64,000 nucleotides of DNA from Flavobacteriaceae bacterium EG-1 (GTDB lineage: Bacteria > Bacteroidota > Bacteroidia > Flavobacteriales > Flavobacteriaceae): assembly GCF_009649685.1 (NCBI RefSeq), contig NZ_WJPK01000001.1, forward strand, positions 190,760 to 254,759, read 5' to 3'. The notes under the pieces are model-generated. The model did no database searches. It was not told where the DNA came from and was given only the letters and a program-made list of their open reading frames with translations. The position numbers were made by a program, and so were the translations under genes. Shown in pieces: positions 26,305 to 34,849 of this stretch. Each line of letters begins with the position of its first letter. Position 1 is the first letter of the stretch.

Positions 26305-26723
26305 TGAAAAAAACAATTATAGAAATAGTTAAAACTTTAAATGTCGATGTTGTTTATAAAGAGCTTTCAGACCCTAAAAGCGGAGGCATCTGTGTGTTTG
26401 TAGGCACGGTTCGTGATTTTACAAATAATGAAGAAGTAATATCACTAGAGTTTGAAACATATAAAGTTATGGCGATAAAAGAAATGCAGAAAATTGCAAA
26501 TCAGGCTATAGATAAATGGAATTTAAATAAAGTTGTAATTCGCCATGCTATAGGGGGTAAAGGAGTAGAAGAACCAGTAGTAGTGATTGGCGCATCATCA
26601 GGGCATAGAGATGCTTGCTTTACAGCTTGTAGATATATGATTGATACTTTAAAAGAAACTGTACCTATTTGGAAAAAAGAGGTGTTTAAAAATAAAACAG
26701 TTTGGGTTTCTGCGCATCCTTAA
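26304..26723 (+). CDS. moaE: Molybdopterin synthase catalytic subunit MoaE
   Basis: A 139-residue protein that converts cPMP to molybdopterin with MoaD thiocarboxylate. Conserved regions are GGICVFVGTVRDFT near residue 28, IRHAIGGKGVEEPVV near 90 and KETVPIWKKEVF near 118 with the two catalytic lysines. Complete length. Overlaps moaD by one base and lies 9 bases before the racemase gene. Confidence 0.92.
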   Translation: MKKTIIEIVKTLNVDVVYKELSDPKSGGICVFVGTVRDFTNNEEVISLEFETYKVMAIKEMQKIANQAIDKWNLNKVVIRHAIGGKGVEEPVVVIGASSGHRDACFTACRYMIDTLKETVPIWKKEVFKNKTVWVSAHP

Positions 26724-26732
26724 AATTAAGAT

Positions 26733-27440
26733 ATGAAGAAAATAGGATTAATTGGCGGAATGAGTTGGGAGTCAACCCAAATGTATTATAAAATAATAAA
26801 TCGGAAAGTTCGTCAAATTTCTGGAGGTTTCCATTCTGCTAAATGTACCATTGAATCGGTTGATTTTTCGGAAATTCATGCTTTGCAGGCAATAAATGAT
26901 TGGGAGGCTCTAGAAGTAAAAATGGTTGAAGCGGCAACAAATTTAAAGAATGCAAAAGCAGATGTATTGTTAATTTGTGCTAACACTATGCATTTATGCA
27001 GCGATGCAATTACCAAGTCAATAGACTTACCCTTAATACATATCGCAAGAGCTACAGGAGAAAAAATAAAGGCTGAAGGTTTAAGTAAAGTACTATTGTT
27101 AGGAACTAAGTTTACAATGGAGCGAGATTTTTTCAGTAACATTCTTGCTAAAGAATTTAATATTGAAGTGCTAATTCCAAACGAAACAGATAGAGAAATT
27201 ATTCATAATGTTATTTATGACGAATTGGTTCAAGGTAAAATTAATGCCGGTTCTAGAGGACAATATATTCGAATAATATATGAGGCTATAAAAAAAGGAG
27301 CGGAAGGAGTAATATTGGGTTGTACTGAAATTCCCTTGTTGATTGAACCAGAGCATGTGTCAATTCCTACTTTTAATACCACAAAAATTCATGCAGAAAA
27401 AGCGGTGGAATTTGCTTTGAATACCATAGCCATAAATTAA
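26733..27440 (+). CDS. Aspartate/glutamate racemase family protein
   Basis: A 235-residue cofactor-independent amino-acid racemase of the Asp/Glu/hydantoin superfamily (YgeA/RacX-like). It has the N-terminal LIGGMSWEST and the two catalytic cysteines C82 (ICANTMH) and C197 (LGCTEIP), so it should be active, probably interconverting L- and D-Asp or related amino acids. It is embedded between moaE and moaC with 9- and 11-base gaps, so it is cotranscribed with Moco synthesis genes although no role in that pathway is known. Codon use and base composition look like its neighbours. Confidence 0.87.
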   Translation: MKKIGLIGGMSWESTQMYYKIINRKVRQISGGFHSAKCTIESVDFSEIHALQAINDWEALEVKMVEAATNLKNAKADVLLICANTMHLCSDAITKSIDLPLIHIARATGEKIKAEGLSKVLLLGTKFTMERDFFSNILAKEFNIEVLIPNETDREIIHNVIYDELVQGKINAGSRGQYIRIIYEAIKKGAEGVILGCTEIPLLIEPEHVSIPTFNTTKIHAEKAVEFALNTIAIN

Positions 27441-27451
27441 ATATATGTAAA

Positions 27452-27925
27452 ATGTCGAAAGAACTATCGCACATAGATGAGGCCGGTAATGCATCAATGG
27501 TAGATGTTTCAAAAAAAAAGACAAGCATACGTAACGCAATTGCCTCAGGGAAAGTTATATTTCCTCCGGATGTTTTTAATTCTTTATCTGGACAAGATTT
27601 TCTTAGTCATAAAGGCAGTATTATTCAAACTGCCGTAATAGCAGGAATTCAGGCTGTAAAGAAAACCTCAGAATTAATTCCGCTTTGCCACCAAATAAAT
27701 CTCTCAAAAATAAAGATAGATATCACCCCAATGGAGAATTCATTACAAATAGACTGCCAAGTTAAATGTAACGAGCAGACAGGTGTGGAGATGGAAGCGC
27801 TTACTGGAGTTTCAGTAGCTGCCTTAACCATCTACGATATGTGTAAGGCTCTTTCACATGATATAAAAATCTCTGATATACAATTGATTCAAAAAACTGG
27901 AGGTAAAAATGACTTTAATCGCTAA
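27452..27925 (+). CDS. moaC: Cyclic pyranopterin monophosphate synthase MoaC
   Basis: A 157-residue enzyme that, with MoaA, makes cPMP from GTP. Conserved motifs are GNASMVDVS near residue 12, LIPLCHQINL near 75, the block CNEQTGVEMEALTGVSVAA near 105-122 and DMCKALSHD near 128, including the catalytic Lys and His region; it ends with KTGGK. Complete. Its 3' end overlaps mobA by 17 bases, so mobA is translationally linked. Confidence 0.93.
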   Translation: MSKELSHIDEAGNASMVDVSKKKTSIRNAIASGKVIFPPDVFNSLSGQDFLSHKGSIIQTAVIAGIQAVKKTSELIPLCHQINLSKIKIDITPMENSLQIDCQVKCNEQTGVEMEALTGVSVAALTIYDMCKALSHDIKISDIQLIQKTGGKNDFNR

Positions 27926-28505
27926 ATTAAACGGACTTGTATTATCTGGAGGTAAAAGTACCCGAATGGGTTCAGATAAAGGACTTATTGAATATCATAA
28001 AAAACCACAACGTGAACACTTGTATAATTTATTAAGTGAAGTTTGTGAGAATACTTATATTAGTTTACGAGCAGATCAAGAAAAAGAAATGCCCTTTGGT
28101 TTTGCAACTATAGCCGATGAAAATAAATTTAGAGGACCTTTTAATGGTATTTTATCAGCTCACAATATTGATAAAGGGGTGGCATGGTTGGTTTTGGCTT
28201 GCGATTTGCCTTTAATGGATTTATCTGCATTAAAAGAATTGATTGCTGCGCGTAATCCTACAAAATACGCTACCGCTTTTGCAAATGCTGAAGATCCTTT
28301 ACCAGAACCTCTTTGTGCTATTTGGGAACCTTTGGCGCTTCAAAAAGCAATTGCATATCTAGATGCAGGAAACGGTACTTGTCCACGAAAATTTTTAATT
28401 AATAACGATACGAAACTTGTTTTTCCTAAAAATAAAAATGTAATTCTTAACGCCAATTCAGTAGAAGACCATAAACAGGCTTTAGCAAAAATTTCAATCA
28501 AATGA
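27909..28505 (+). CDS. mobA: Molybdenum cofactor guanylyltransferase MobA
   Basis: A 198-residue NTP-transferase. The N-terminal nucleotide-binding loop reads LSGGKSTRMGSDKGLIEY, and the metal-binding LACDLPLM is near residue 96. By family it attaches GMP from GTP to Mo-molybdopterin, forming MGD for DMSO-reductase-type enzymes; a MocA-like CTP specificity is possible and cannot be excluded, given the XdhC gene nearby. Overlaps moaC by 17 bases and the next gene by 4. Confidence 0.82.
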   Translation: MTLIAKLNGLVLSGGKSTRMGSDKGLIEYHKKPQREHLYNLLSEVCENTYISLRADQEKEMPFGFATIADENKFRGPFNGILSAHNIDKGVAWLVLACDLPLMDLSALKELIAARNPTKYATAFANAEDPLPEPLCAIWEPLALQKAIAYLDAGNGTCPRKFLINNDTKLVFPKNKNVILNANSVEDHKQALAKISIK

Positions 28506-29569
28506 ATTCTGGCAGGTATAACAGGCAAACTATTTTAAAAGGTTTCGGACTTGATGCACAGCAACAACTTTTAGATGCTAAAGTATTAGTTATTGGAGCA
28601 GGTGGTTTAGGAATTCCTGTTTTAACCTATTTAAATGCAATGGGTGTGGGTACATTGGGCATTGTGGAACAAGATATAGTGTCAGAAAGTAATTTACATC
28701 GTCAGGTTATTTATTCAGAATCTGATATTGGGAGACCAAAAATTGAAGTAATTAAAGAAAAGTTAACTGCTCAAAATACAACTACAAAATTAATTACTTA
28801 TAACACTTTTTTGGTTAAAGAAAATGCATTAAAAATAATTGCCGATTATGATATAGTTGTTGATGCTTCTGACAATTTTCCGACCCGTTATTTGGTAAAT
28901 GATGCTTGTGTGATTTTAAAAAAACCTTTTGTTTATGGTGCTTTACATGGCTATGAAGGCCAAGTAAGTGTTTTTAATTATAAAGATGGACCAACGTATC
29001 GTTGTCTTTTTCCAAATATGCCAAAATTTGATGAAGTACCTAACTGTAATGAGCATGGTGTTTTGGGGATTCTACCCGGCATAATTGGTAATTTACAGGC
29101 TTTAGAAGCTATTAAAGTGCTCACCGGTATTGGTGAAGTTTTATCTGGAAAATTGCTAATATTCAGTGCACTTGAGCAAACATATCAAAAGATCAAGTTT
29201 AAGGTTTTACCTGAAAATTTATTGATAACTAAACTGCAAGAAACATACAATTGGTTTAACCCTTGTGAGGTAATAACTTCGATTTCTGCTAGTAAAATTC
29301 AAGAGTTGATAGCGAATAGTAGTCAAATAATAGATTTGAGGACAAATGATGAATACGCTGATTTTCATTTAGCAAAAAGTATACATATTCCATTAAATAC
29401 TATCGATCAAAATTTAGATAAAATAGATTTTTCAAATCCTGTTTATTTACTTTGTCAATCGGGAAAACGAAGTCAATTAGCATATAAGAAATTAGTACAA
29501 GCATATCCCAAGACCTTATTTTATAATATTTCTGGAGGGTTAAATCAGTATTTAACAATATGCTCTTAA
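28502..29569 (+). CDS. moeB: MoeB-like adenylyltransferase fused to a rhodanese domain
   Basis: A 355-residue E1-like enzyme that adenylates the MoaD C-terminus. The N-terminal part has the nucleotide loop IGAGGLG (G32-G37), the ESNLHRQ arginine motif near 60 and DASDNFPTR near 118. Residues about 265-353 are a rhodanese domain with the sulfur-accepting loop CQSGKRS (C318), which could supply sulfur for the thiocarboxylate. The Zn-binding CXXC pairs of MoeB are reduced to T165-Y-R-C168 and C255-E-V-I258, one Cys lost from each. It overlaps mobA by 4 bases and the transporter gene by 10. Confidence 0.87.
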   Translation: MNSGRYNRQTILKGFGLDAQQQLLDAKVLVIGAGGLGIPVLTYLNAMGVGTLGIVEQDIVSESNLHRQVIYSESDIGRPKIEVIKEKLTAQNTTTKLITYNTFLVKENALKIIADYDIVVDASDNFPTRYLVNDACVILKKPFVYGALHGYEGQVSVFNYKDGPTYRCLFPNMPKFDEVPNCNEHGVLGILPGIIGNLQALEAIKVLTGIGEVLSGKLLIFSALEQTYQKIKFKVLPENLLITKLQETYNWFNPCEVITSISASKIQELIANSSQIIDLRTNDEYADFHLAKSIHIPLNTIDQNLDKIDFSNPVYLLCQSGKRSQLAYKKLVQAYPKTLFYNISGGLNQYLTICS

Positions 29570-30339
29570 CAATACCTGAACTTTTTTTATTGGCAATTGG
29601 ATTTCTTGTGATTGCTACATTGTACTCTTCAGTTGGTTTTGGGGGAGGTTCAAGTTACTTAGCAATATTAACGCTAGTTTTTACAAGCTTTTTTGCCATT
29701 CGAAGCACTGCCTTAGTATGTAATTTAATAGTAGTTTCTGGCAGTTCGTATTTATTTTTTAAAAATGGATATTTAGATTTTAAAAAGTTTCTTCCGTTTG
29801 TTTTAACTAGCATTCCGTTCGCTTTTTTAGGGGCGCGATTTAAATTAGAAGAGCATATTTTTTTTATAATTCTTGGAGCAGCTTTAATTGTTTCTGCTAT
29901 AGCCTTAATTTTTCAATCTGTTCACACAAATAAATCTGAAGAGGTTAATCAAAATTACCCATCTTATGTTACGTATTTCTTGGGAGCTGGAATAGGATTA
30001 CTTTCTGGTTTAGTTGGAATTGGAGGTGGCATTTTTTTAGCACCGATATTAAATTATATGAAGTGGGATAAATCTATGAAAATTGCTGCCTTAGCAAGTT
30101 TCTTTATTTTGCTAAATTCAATTTCTGGAATTGGAGGTTTAATAACAAAGGGGACCTTTGAAGTTCCATGGATTGAAGCGACAGTCTTTATAATTGCAGT
30201 ATTTATTGGGGGGCAGATAGGTGTTAGAATGAGTTTAAATAAGTTTACAAGTAAAAGTATTAAATTAATAACAGCCATTTTAGTATTAATGGTAGGTATA
30301 CGCGTGTTATTTATTAATGGCTTGCAGTATTATTTTTAA
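29560..30339 (+). CDS. TSUP (TauE/SafE) family permease
   Basis: A 259-residue membrane protein with 7-8 TM helices. The family repeats are SSVGFGGGSSYLAI near residue 24 and GLVGIGGGIFLAPIL near 148. TSUP proteins move sulfite, sulfonates, sulfoacetate or other organic anions. Position at the end of the Moco operon, with a 10-base overlap with moeB, suggests a sulfur-compound role tied to cofactor synthesis or to a molybdoenzyme such as sulfite oxidase, but the substrate is not shown by sequence. Convergent with moeA, with 4 bases between. Confidence 0.85.
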   Translation: MLLTIPELFLLAIGFLVIATLYSSVGFGGGSSYLAILTLVFTSFFAIRSTALVCNLIVVSGSSYLFFKNGYLDFKKFLPFVLTSIPFAFLGARFKLEEHIFFIILGAALIVSAIALIFQSVHTNKSEEVNQNYPSYVTYFLGAGIGLLSGLVGIGGGIFLAPILNYMKWDKSMKIAALASFFILLNSISGIGGLITKGTFEVPWIEATVFIIAVFIGGQIGVRMSLNKFTSKSIKLITAILVLMVGIRVLFINGLQYYF

Positions 30340-30343
30340 ATAA

Positions 30344-31564
30344 TTAATAAATACTACGAAAACATACAAAAGGGTAAGCCTCCCCCTTTTTGAATATACT
30401 TTTATTTTGGGGCAGAATTAATAATCCATCGGTATGTGTTAGATTGGCAAAATCACCAGATCCGTTACCTTTTATTGGGTTTGCAATTAGAATGCCTTGC
30501 TTGTTACTTTCAAGAGTCGCCTCTAAAAAATAAACTAAATTGGGTTTAAAATGAACGTCTTTTTTTAATTGTGCAAAAAGTGTTTTTTGTTTTAATCCCA
30601 ACGATTTTTTAAGCCAATATTGAATATAAATATATGTGCAAACAAAGGAAGAAACTGGGTTTCCAGGTAATGCGAAAATTTTCTTTCCAGACTCATGAGT
30701 TCCAAACCAGAAAGGTTTGCCAGGACGTTGTTGAATTTTGTGAAACTCTTTTTTGACATTCAATTTTTCAAGTACTTCAGGTAAATAATCAAATTTTCCT
30801 TTAGAAACACCTCCCGTAAAAATGAGTACATCAAAATTCTCAAGAATATTAGCAATGCTTTTAATCATTTGCTCTTTATTGTCTTGTAGATGTTTTAGCT
30901 CAGCATTTATTCCCCATTCTTTTAAAGTTGCCCGAATACCGTAAATATTCGATTTTCGAATTTGGTGTAATTCCGGTATTTCTTCAATAGGAACCAATTC
31001 ATCTCCAGTAGAAATAATTACAGTTTTAGGTAGCTGAACTATTTTTAGATTAGATTTGCCAATTGTCGCTGCGATGTTTATTTCCGCACTTGATATCTGT
31101 TTTCCTTTTGATACAACTACACTTCCTTCAGCAATATCAATACCTTTAAAATGAATATTTTGTTTAAATTTTAAGGTGTCAACATTAATAGTTGCTGTGT
31201 TTTTTATTTCATTGATTGTTAGATCTTCATATCTAATTACAGTATCAACTCCTTTAGGTAAAACTGCACCGGTCATAACTTCAATACAATTTTGTTTTAC
31301 TTTCAGAATTTTCTGAGGTGTGCCAGCTGCAGCGATTTCTTCTATTGAGAATATTCGTTGTCCGTTTTTGAATTGTTCATATACAATAGCAATTCCGTCC
31401 ATGGTAACGCGGTCAAAAGGAGGGAAGGGGCGATCCGCAATTAAATCCTCTGCTAAATAGTCACCAATACAATTTGCTAATTCGTTAGAATGAATAGGAA
31501 ATATATCAGTGTTCTCATCAAAAATGGTAAGAGCCTTTTCGTATGTAATAAAAGAATTCTCCAT
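30344..31564 (-). CDS. moeA: Molybdopterin molybdotransferase MoeA
   Basis: A 406-residue enzyme that inserts molybdate into adenylated molybdopterin. Conserved parts are FPPFDRVTMDGIA near residue 50, the MTGAVLPKGVDTVIRYED region near 100-118, ISTGDEL near 186, FTGGVSKGKFDYLPE near 250 and ALPGNPVSSFV near 310. I start at ATG 31564, preceded by GGAGG with 5-base spacing inside the moaA end; an upstream TTG is less likely. The separate MogA/MoaB adenylyltransferase is not in the window. Confidence 0.92.
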   Translation of the reverse strand: MENSFITYEKALTIFDENTDIFPIHSNELANCIGDYLAEDLIADRPFPPFDRVTMDGIAIVYEQFKNGQRIFSIEEIAAAGTPQKILKVKQNCIEVMTGAVLPKGVDTVIRYEDLTINEIKNTATINVDTLKFKQNIHFKGIDIAEGSVVVSKGKQISSAEINIAATIGKSNLKIVQLPKTVIISTGDELVPIEEIPELHQIRKSNIYGIRATLKEWGINAELKHLQDNKEQMIKSIANILENFDVLIFTGGVSKGKFDYLPEVLEKLNVKKEFHKIQQRPGKPFWFGTHESGKKIFALPGNPVSSFVCTYIYIQYWLKKSLGLKQKTLFAQLKKDVHFKPNLVYFLEATLESNKQGILIANPIKGNGSGDFANLTHTDGLLILPQNKSIFKKGEAYPFVCFRSIY

Positions 31565-31565
31565 A

Positions 31566-32549
31566 TTAACCTCCAATACTACTCATACTTTGCAAGGCTA
31601 ATTCTGGTGATTTTCGCATTTTTTCAGCTATAAATCCATCTTTTGGTTTCAATCTAATAATTTCAGAAAATTTATCCATCAATTCCTGATCAGATACCCC
31701 AGATCGAATAAAGTTGCGAATATTAAAAACACCATCATCATACAAACAACTTTTAATGTCACCCTTGGCAGAAATTCGTAGTCTATTGCAAGTATTGCAG
31801 AATGTTCTTGAGAATGCGGCAATTACCCCAATATTACCTTTATAACCAGGAACTGAAACTAAATTAGCTGTATCTCCATGTTTGCTTATTATTTTATTTA
31901 AAATAGGATAATGAGCGCTTAAATCAGCATGAATATCTTTTGCAGCATACATTTCAAGATTTTCTTTGTATCCACCATTAAATGGCATTTCTTCAATAAA
32001 ACGAACATCGATAGGGTAATCTTTTGAAAGTTCAGCTAAAGGGATAATATCTTGGGTATTAATACCTTTCATTATTACTGCATTAAGTTTAATCTTAAAG
32101 CCATTTTCGACAAGCAAGTGAAAAGTTTGGATTACTTTCTTAAAGTCATTACGGCGAGTAATTTTATGGAAACGTTCTGCATTTAAAGAGTCAATGCTTA
32201 AATTAATTTTAGTAATGCCTAGTTCTTTTAAGCGGTTAATATGCTTTTGTATAAGGGTTCCATTTGAAGTTAGATGAATAGATTCGTAAGATGCTATTTT
32301 GGAAGTATGTTCTAAAAGTTCCATAAAATCTTTACGAAGAAAAGGTTCTCCACCGGTAAATCGTACCTTTTTAAACCCTAGTTCTCCTAAAACTTTTAAA
32401 ATTCGAGTAATTTCTTCATAACTAAGCAATTCTTTTTTGGGTTCATAAGCGATACCTTGGGCTGGCATACAATAGAAACAACGCAAATTACATCGGTCTG
32501 TAACAGCGATTCGCACATAATCTATTTGCCTGTTATAAGAATCAGTCAT
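31566..32549 (-). CDS. moaA: GTP 3',8-cyclase MoaA
   Basis: A 327-residue radical SAM enzyme that starts Moco synthesis from GTP. The N-terminal cluster motif is CNLRCFYC near residue 20; the SAM motif is FTGGEP; the C-terminal cluster is CNTCNRLRISAKGDIKSC near 250-267. It ends in the conserved Gly-Gly tail (SIGG). All cluster cysteines are present. It is followed directly by moeA, whose ATG lies one base after its stop codon, and is divergent from xdhC. Confidence 0.95.
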   Translation of the reverse strand: MTDSYNRQIDYVRIAVTDRCNLRCFYCMPAQGIAYEPKKELLSYEEITRILKVLGELGFKKVRFTGGEPFLRKDFMELLEHTSKIASYESIHLTSNGTLIQKHINRLKELGITKINLSIDSLNAERFHKITRRNDFKKVIQTFHLLVENGFKIKLNAVIMKGINTQDIIPLAELSKDYPIDVRFIEEMPFNGGYKENLEMYAAKDIHADLSAHYPILNKIISKHGDTANLVSVPGYKGNIGVIAAFSRTFCNTCNRLRISAKGDIKSCLYDDGVFNIRNFIRSGVSDQELMDKFSEIIRLKPKDGFIAEKMRKSPELALQSMSSIGG

Positions 32550-32645
32550 TCACAATTCGTTTGAAGGTGTAAATTACAAACTTTCAAGATAAACATTGTG
32601 TTAATTGCTTTTGTAAATATTTTATTTTAATAACTTGCCTTAGGT

Positions 32646-33656
32646 ATGACACATGAACTGAAAAATATAGTTGCTGCTTTCTTAGTAGCAAAAAAAGTTA
32701 GACTAAAGACGGTATTAGCTACTGTGGTAGCATTGGAAGGGTCATCATACCGTAAGCCTGGCGTGCGAATGTTACTCCGAGAAGATGGTCAAATGACAGG
32801 TGCAGTTAGTGGTGGATGTGTTGAAAAAGAAATATTACAACAAGCACATAGCGTTTTTAAAAAAGGAATATCAAAAATGATGACCTATGATGGACGATAT
32901 CGATTAGGTTGTGAGGGCATTCTTTATATATTATTAGAACCTTTTAATCCAGAAGAGTCCTTTATAAACGCTTTTGACAACGTTTTAGAGCTTAGAAAGG
33001 AAATTAATGTACGTTGTAATTATATAAAACAGGAAGGAGAAAATAATAAAATTGGGACGCTCATTAATATTTTAGGTAAGCATTATCCAATTTATAAATC
33101 TTTCGAATTTGCAGAGGAGTATTTAATCTTTGAAGAAGTGAAAGAACCATGTTTTCAATTGTTAATCATTGGGGCAGAACACGATGCAGTTCAATTAGGG
33201 AATTATGCCGCAAACATGGGGTGGGAAGTTGTTGTAGTAGCGGCTGCAGCGGAGGAAAAGACTAAGAAAGACTTTCCTGGAATTAAACAGTTTGTAACTG
33301 TAGAACCTGAGCTATTCGATACTAATTTAATTGACACAAATACGGCTGTTATTTTAATGACTCACAGTTATGTTCGTGATTTAAAATATCTACTAGCTTT
33401 AAAAGATACTTTGCCTGTTTATCTTGGCGTACTGGGCCCTTCTAAAAGACGTGAAAAATTATTAAATGAATTAATTGAGCGATGTCCTGATTTAAACGAA
33501 TTGCTTTTAGATCGAATATACGGTCCGGCGGGTCTTAATATTGGGGCAGAAACTGCACAAGAAATCGCAGTATCAATTCTAGCAGAAATTTTGTCAGTGG
33601 TTCGAAATCAGAAGCCAATGTTATTAAAGGATAAATCGGGCGGTATACATAGTTAA
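32646..33656 (+). CDS. XdhC family protein (Moco insertion/sulfuration chaperone)
   Basis: A 336-residue protein with the XdhC/CoxI N-terminal motifs EGSSYRKPGVRMLL near residue 31 and AVSGGCVEKE near 53, and the C-terminal Rossmann domain (LLIIGAEHDA near 180, LGVLGPSKRREKLL near 262, YGPAGLNIGAETAQEIA near 288). It binds Moco and delivers it, sulfurated, to xanthine-dehydrogenase-type enzymes. It is divergent from moaA by 96 bases. Its presence predicts an XDH/CO-DH-family enzyme elsewhere, so the cluster probably feeds that enzyme as well as any MGD enzyme. Confidence 0.9.
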   Translation: MTHELKNIVAAFLVAKKVRLKTVLATVVALEGSSYRKPGVRMLLREDGQMTGAVSGGCVEKEILQQAHSVFKKGISKMMTYDGRYRLGCEGILYILLEPFNPEESFINAFDNVLELRKEINVRCNYIKQEGENNKIGTLINILGKHYPIYKSFEFAEEYLIFEEVKEPCFQLLIIGAEHDAVQLGNYAANMGWEVVVVAAAAEEKTKKDFPGIKQFVTVEPELFDTNLIDTNTAVILMTHSYVRDLKYLLALKDTLPVYLGVLGPSKRREKLLNELIERCPDLNELLLDRIYGPAGLNIGAETAQEIAVSILAEILSVVRNQKPMLLKDKSGGIHS

Positions 33657-33722
33657 ATGAACGTTGAAAAGGCTTCTTTAAATATTAAACGATAAAATCT
33701 ATTAGACATTTAATTGGCCGAT

Positions 33723-34790
33723 TCATAATGGATACTTCTGATGATAATTAACTAGTAAAGCGACAACTTTGCTATAACTTTCTATTCCATCTTTTTGGTT
33801 GTTGGCTTTTAAAAATGAATTGAATATAGATTTAAATACGGGTTCCAAAGGATTTTCATGGTCCAGCCAGAAATCTGTAACTTCTTGATAGTTTTTTGTA
33901 ATTCCAGGGTTTAATTCAGAATATAATTTATCAAATGTGACTTTGTCATTCGTACGAATATCATTTAGGCAATAACCAATAACATAAGTATAAGCTGAAT
34001 ATTTAAAATAAATATCTTCATTGTTAATAGCGGCGAGATAGCCAATAAAGTTGGTTTCATTTTCTGCAGAATATCCTAGTTGATGTCCTATCTCATGACA
34101 ACTTATAAAGGGATCTCTAAACTTAGGCATAATACCATTTACTTGTGCTTCGTTTGTAAACGGATTTAAATAACCACCATAACCCATATATGTAAGTGCT
34201 GTACTAAATAAAGATTTTTTAATACTTGGTGAATCATACCTCCATTCAGGATAGGTGATACTTAGTCTTTGGAAACCATTTTTAGACATTTTTAGTATTT
34301 GATTTTTCGAATAGGGTATGGTGACAATTTTAGCCGAATCACCAGTAATTTGAAAATGAATTTCATTTGATTTGTGAATCAATGATTTGGTAAGTGCAAT
34401 TAATTCTGGTTTAGTATAGGTTATATCTAGTGCTAAATGCTGATTAATAGGTTTTCTGTAGTAATTTAATCCCCATAATATATGAAAAGCAAAATAGGCT
34501 ATCGACAGAACCATTATAACGTCTCTTACAAATGGAATTATATTATACCTGATCTTTTTTCGATTCCGAATAAGATATCGGATAGTAATTACAGCAAGAA
34601 GGGTATAAAGAATATCGCCTATAGTGAATGGCAACCAGCCAAAAAGTAGTCTAAAGAAATTGCTTATTAGTGGATAGAGACCATTGCTGTAATAATTTTC
34701 AATCCAGTCTGGTCTGTTAGCTAAATACTTCACCAATATAATTTGCGGAAGCAGTGAAAGCGCCAATATACTTTTTAAATAGTATTTCAT
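33723..34790 (-). CDS. DUF3810 membrane protein with HExxH metallopeptidase motif
   Basis: A 355-residue protein. Three TM helices lie in the first 110 residues (for example WLPFTIGDILYTLLAVITI), then an extracytoplasmic domain with SCHEIGHQLGYSAENETNF near residue 230. HEIGH plus a downstream Glu is the zincin (HExxH...E) layout, so it is probably a membrane-tethered Zn peptidase. The family is conserved in Bacteroidota; the substrate is unknown. A terminator separates it from the upstream PPIase gene. Confidence 0.83.
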   Translation of the reverse strand: MKYYLKSILALSLLPQIILVKYLANRPDWIENYYSNGLYPLISNFFRLLFGWLPFTIGDILYTLLAVITIRYLIRNRKKIRYNIIPFVRDVIMVLSIAYFAFHILWGLNYYRKPINQHLALDITYTKPELIALTKSLIHKSNEIHFQITGDSAKIVTIPYSKNQILKMSKNGFQRLSITYPEWRYDSPSIKKSLFSTALTYMGYGGYLNPFTNEAQVNGIMPKFRDPFISCHEIGHQLGYSAENETNFIGYLAAINNEDIYFKYSAYTYVIGYCLNDIRTNDKVTFDKLYSELNPGITKNYQEVTDFWLDHENPLEPVFKSIFNSFLKANNQKDGIESYSKVVALLVNYHQKYPL

Positions 34791-34810
34791 TGTTCTAAAT
34801 AAGCAGTATA

Positions 34811-34843
34811 AAAAAAGAGGTTTGTATTACAAACCTCTTTTTT
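34811..34843. terminator. Terminator after the cyclophilin-FKBP gene
   Basis: A perfect inverted repeat AAAAAAGAGGTTTG / CAAACCTCTTTTTT with a 5-base loop lies 6 bases past the stop of the PPIase gene on the minus strand; its A/T arms supply the U-tract in both directions. Confidence 0.85.
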
Positions 34844-34849
34844 CAAGTT

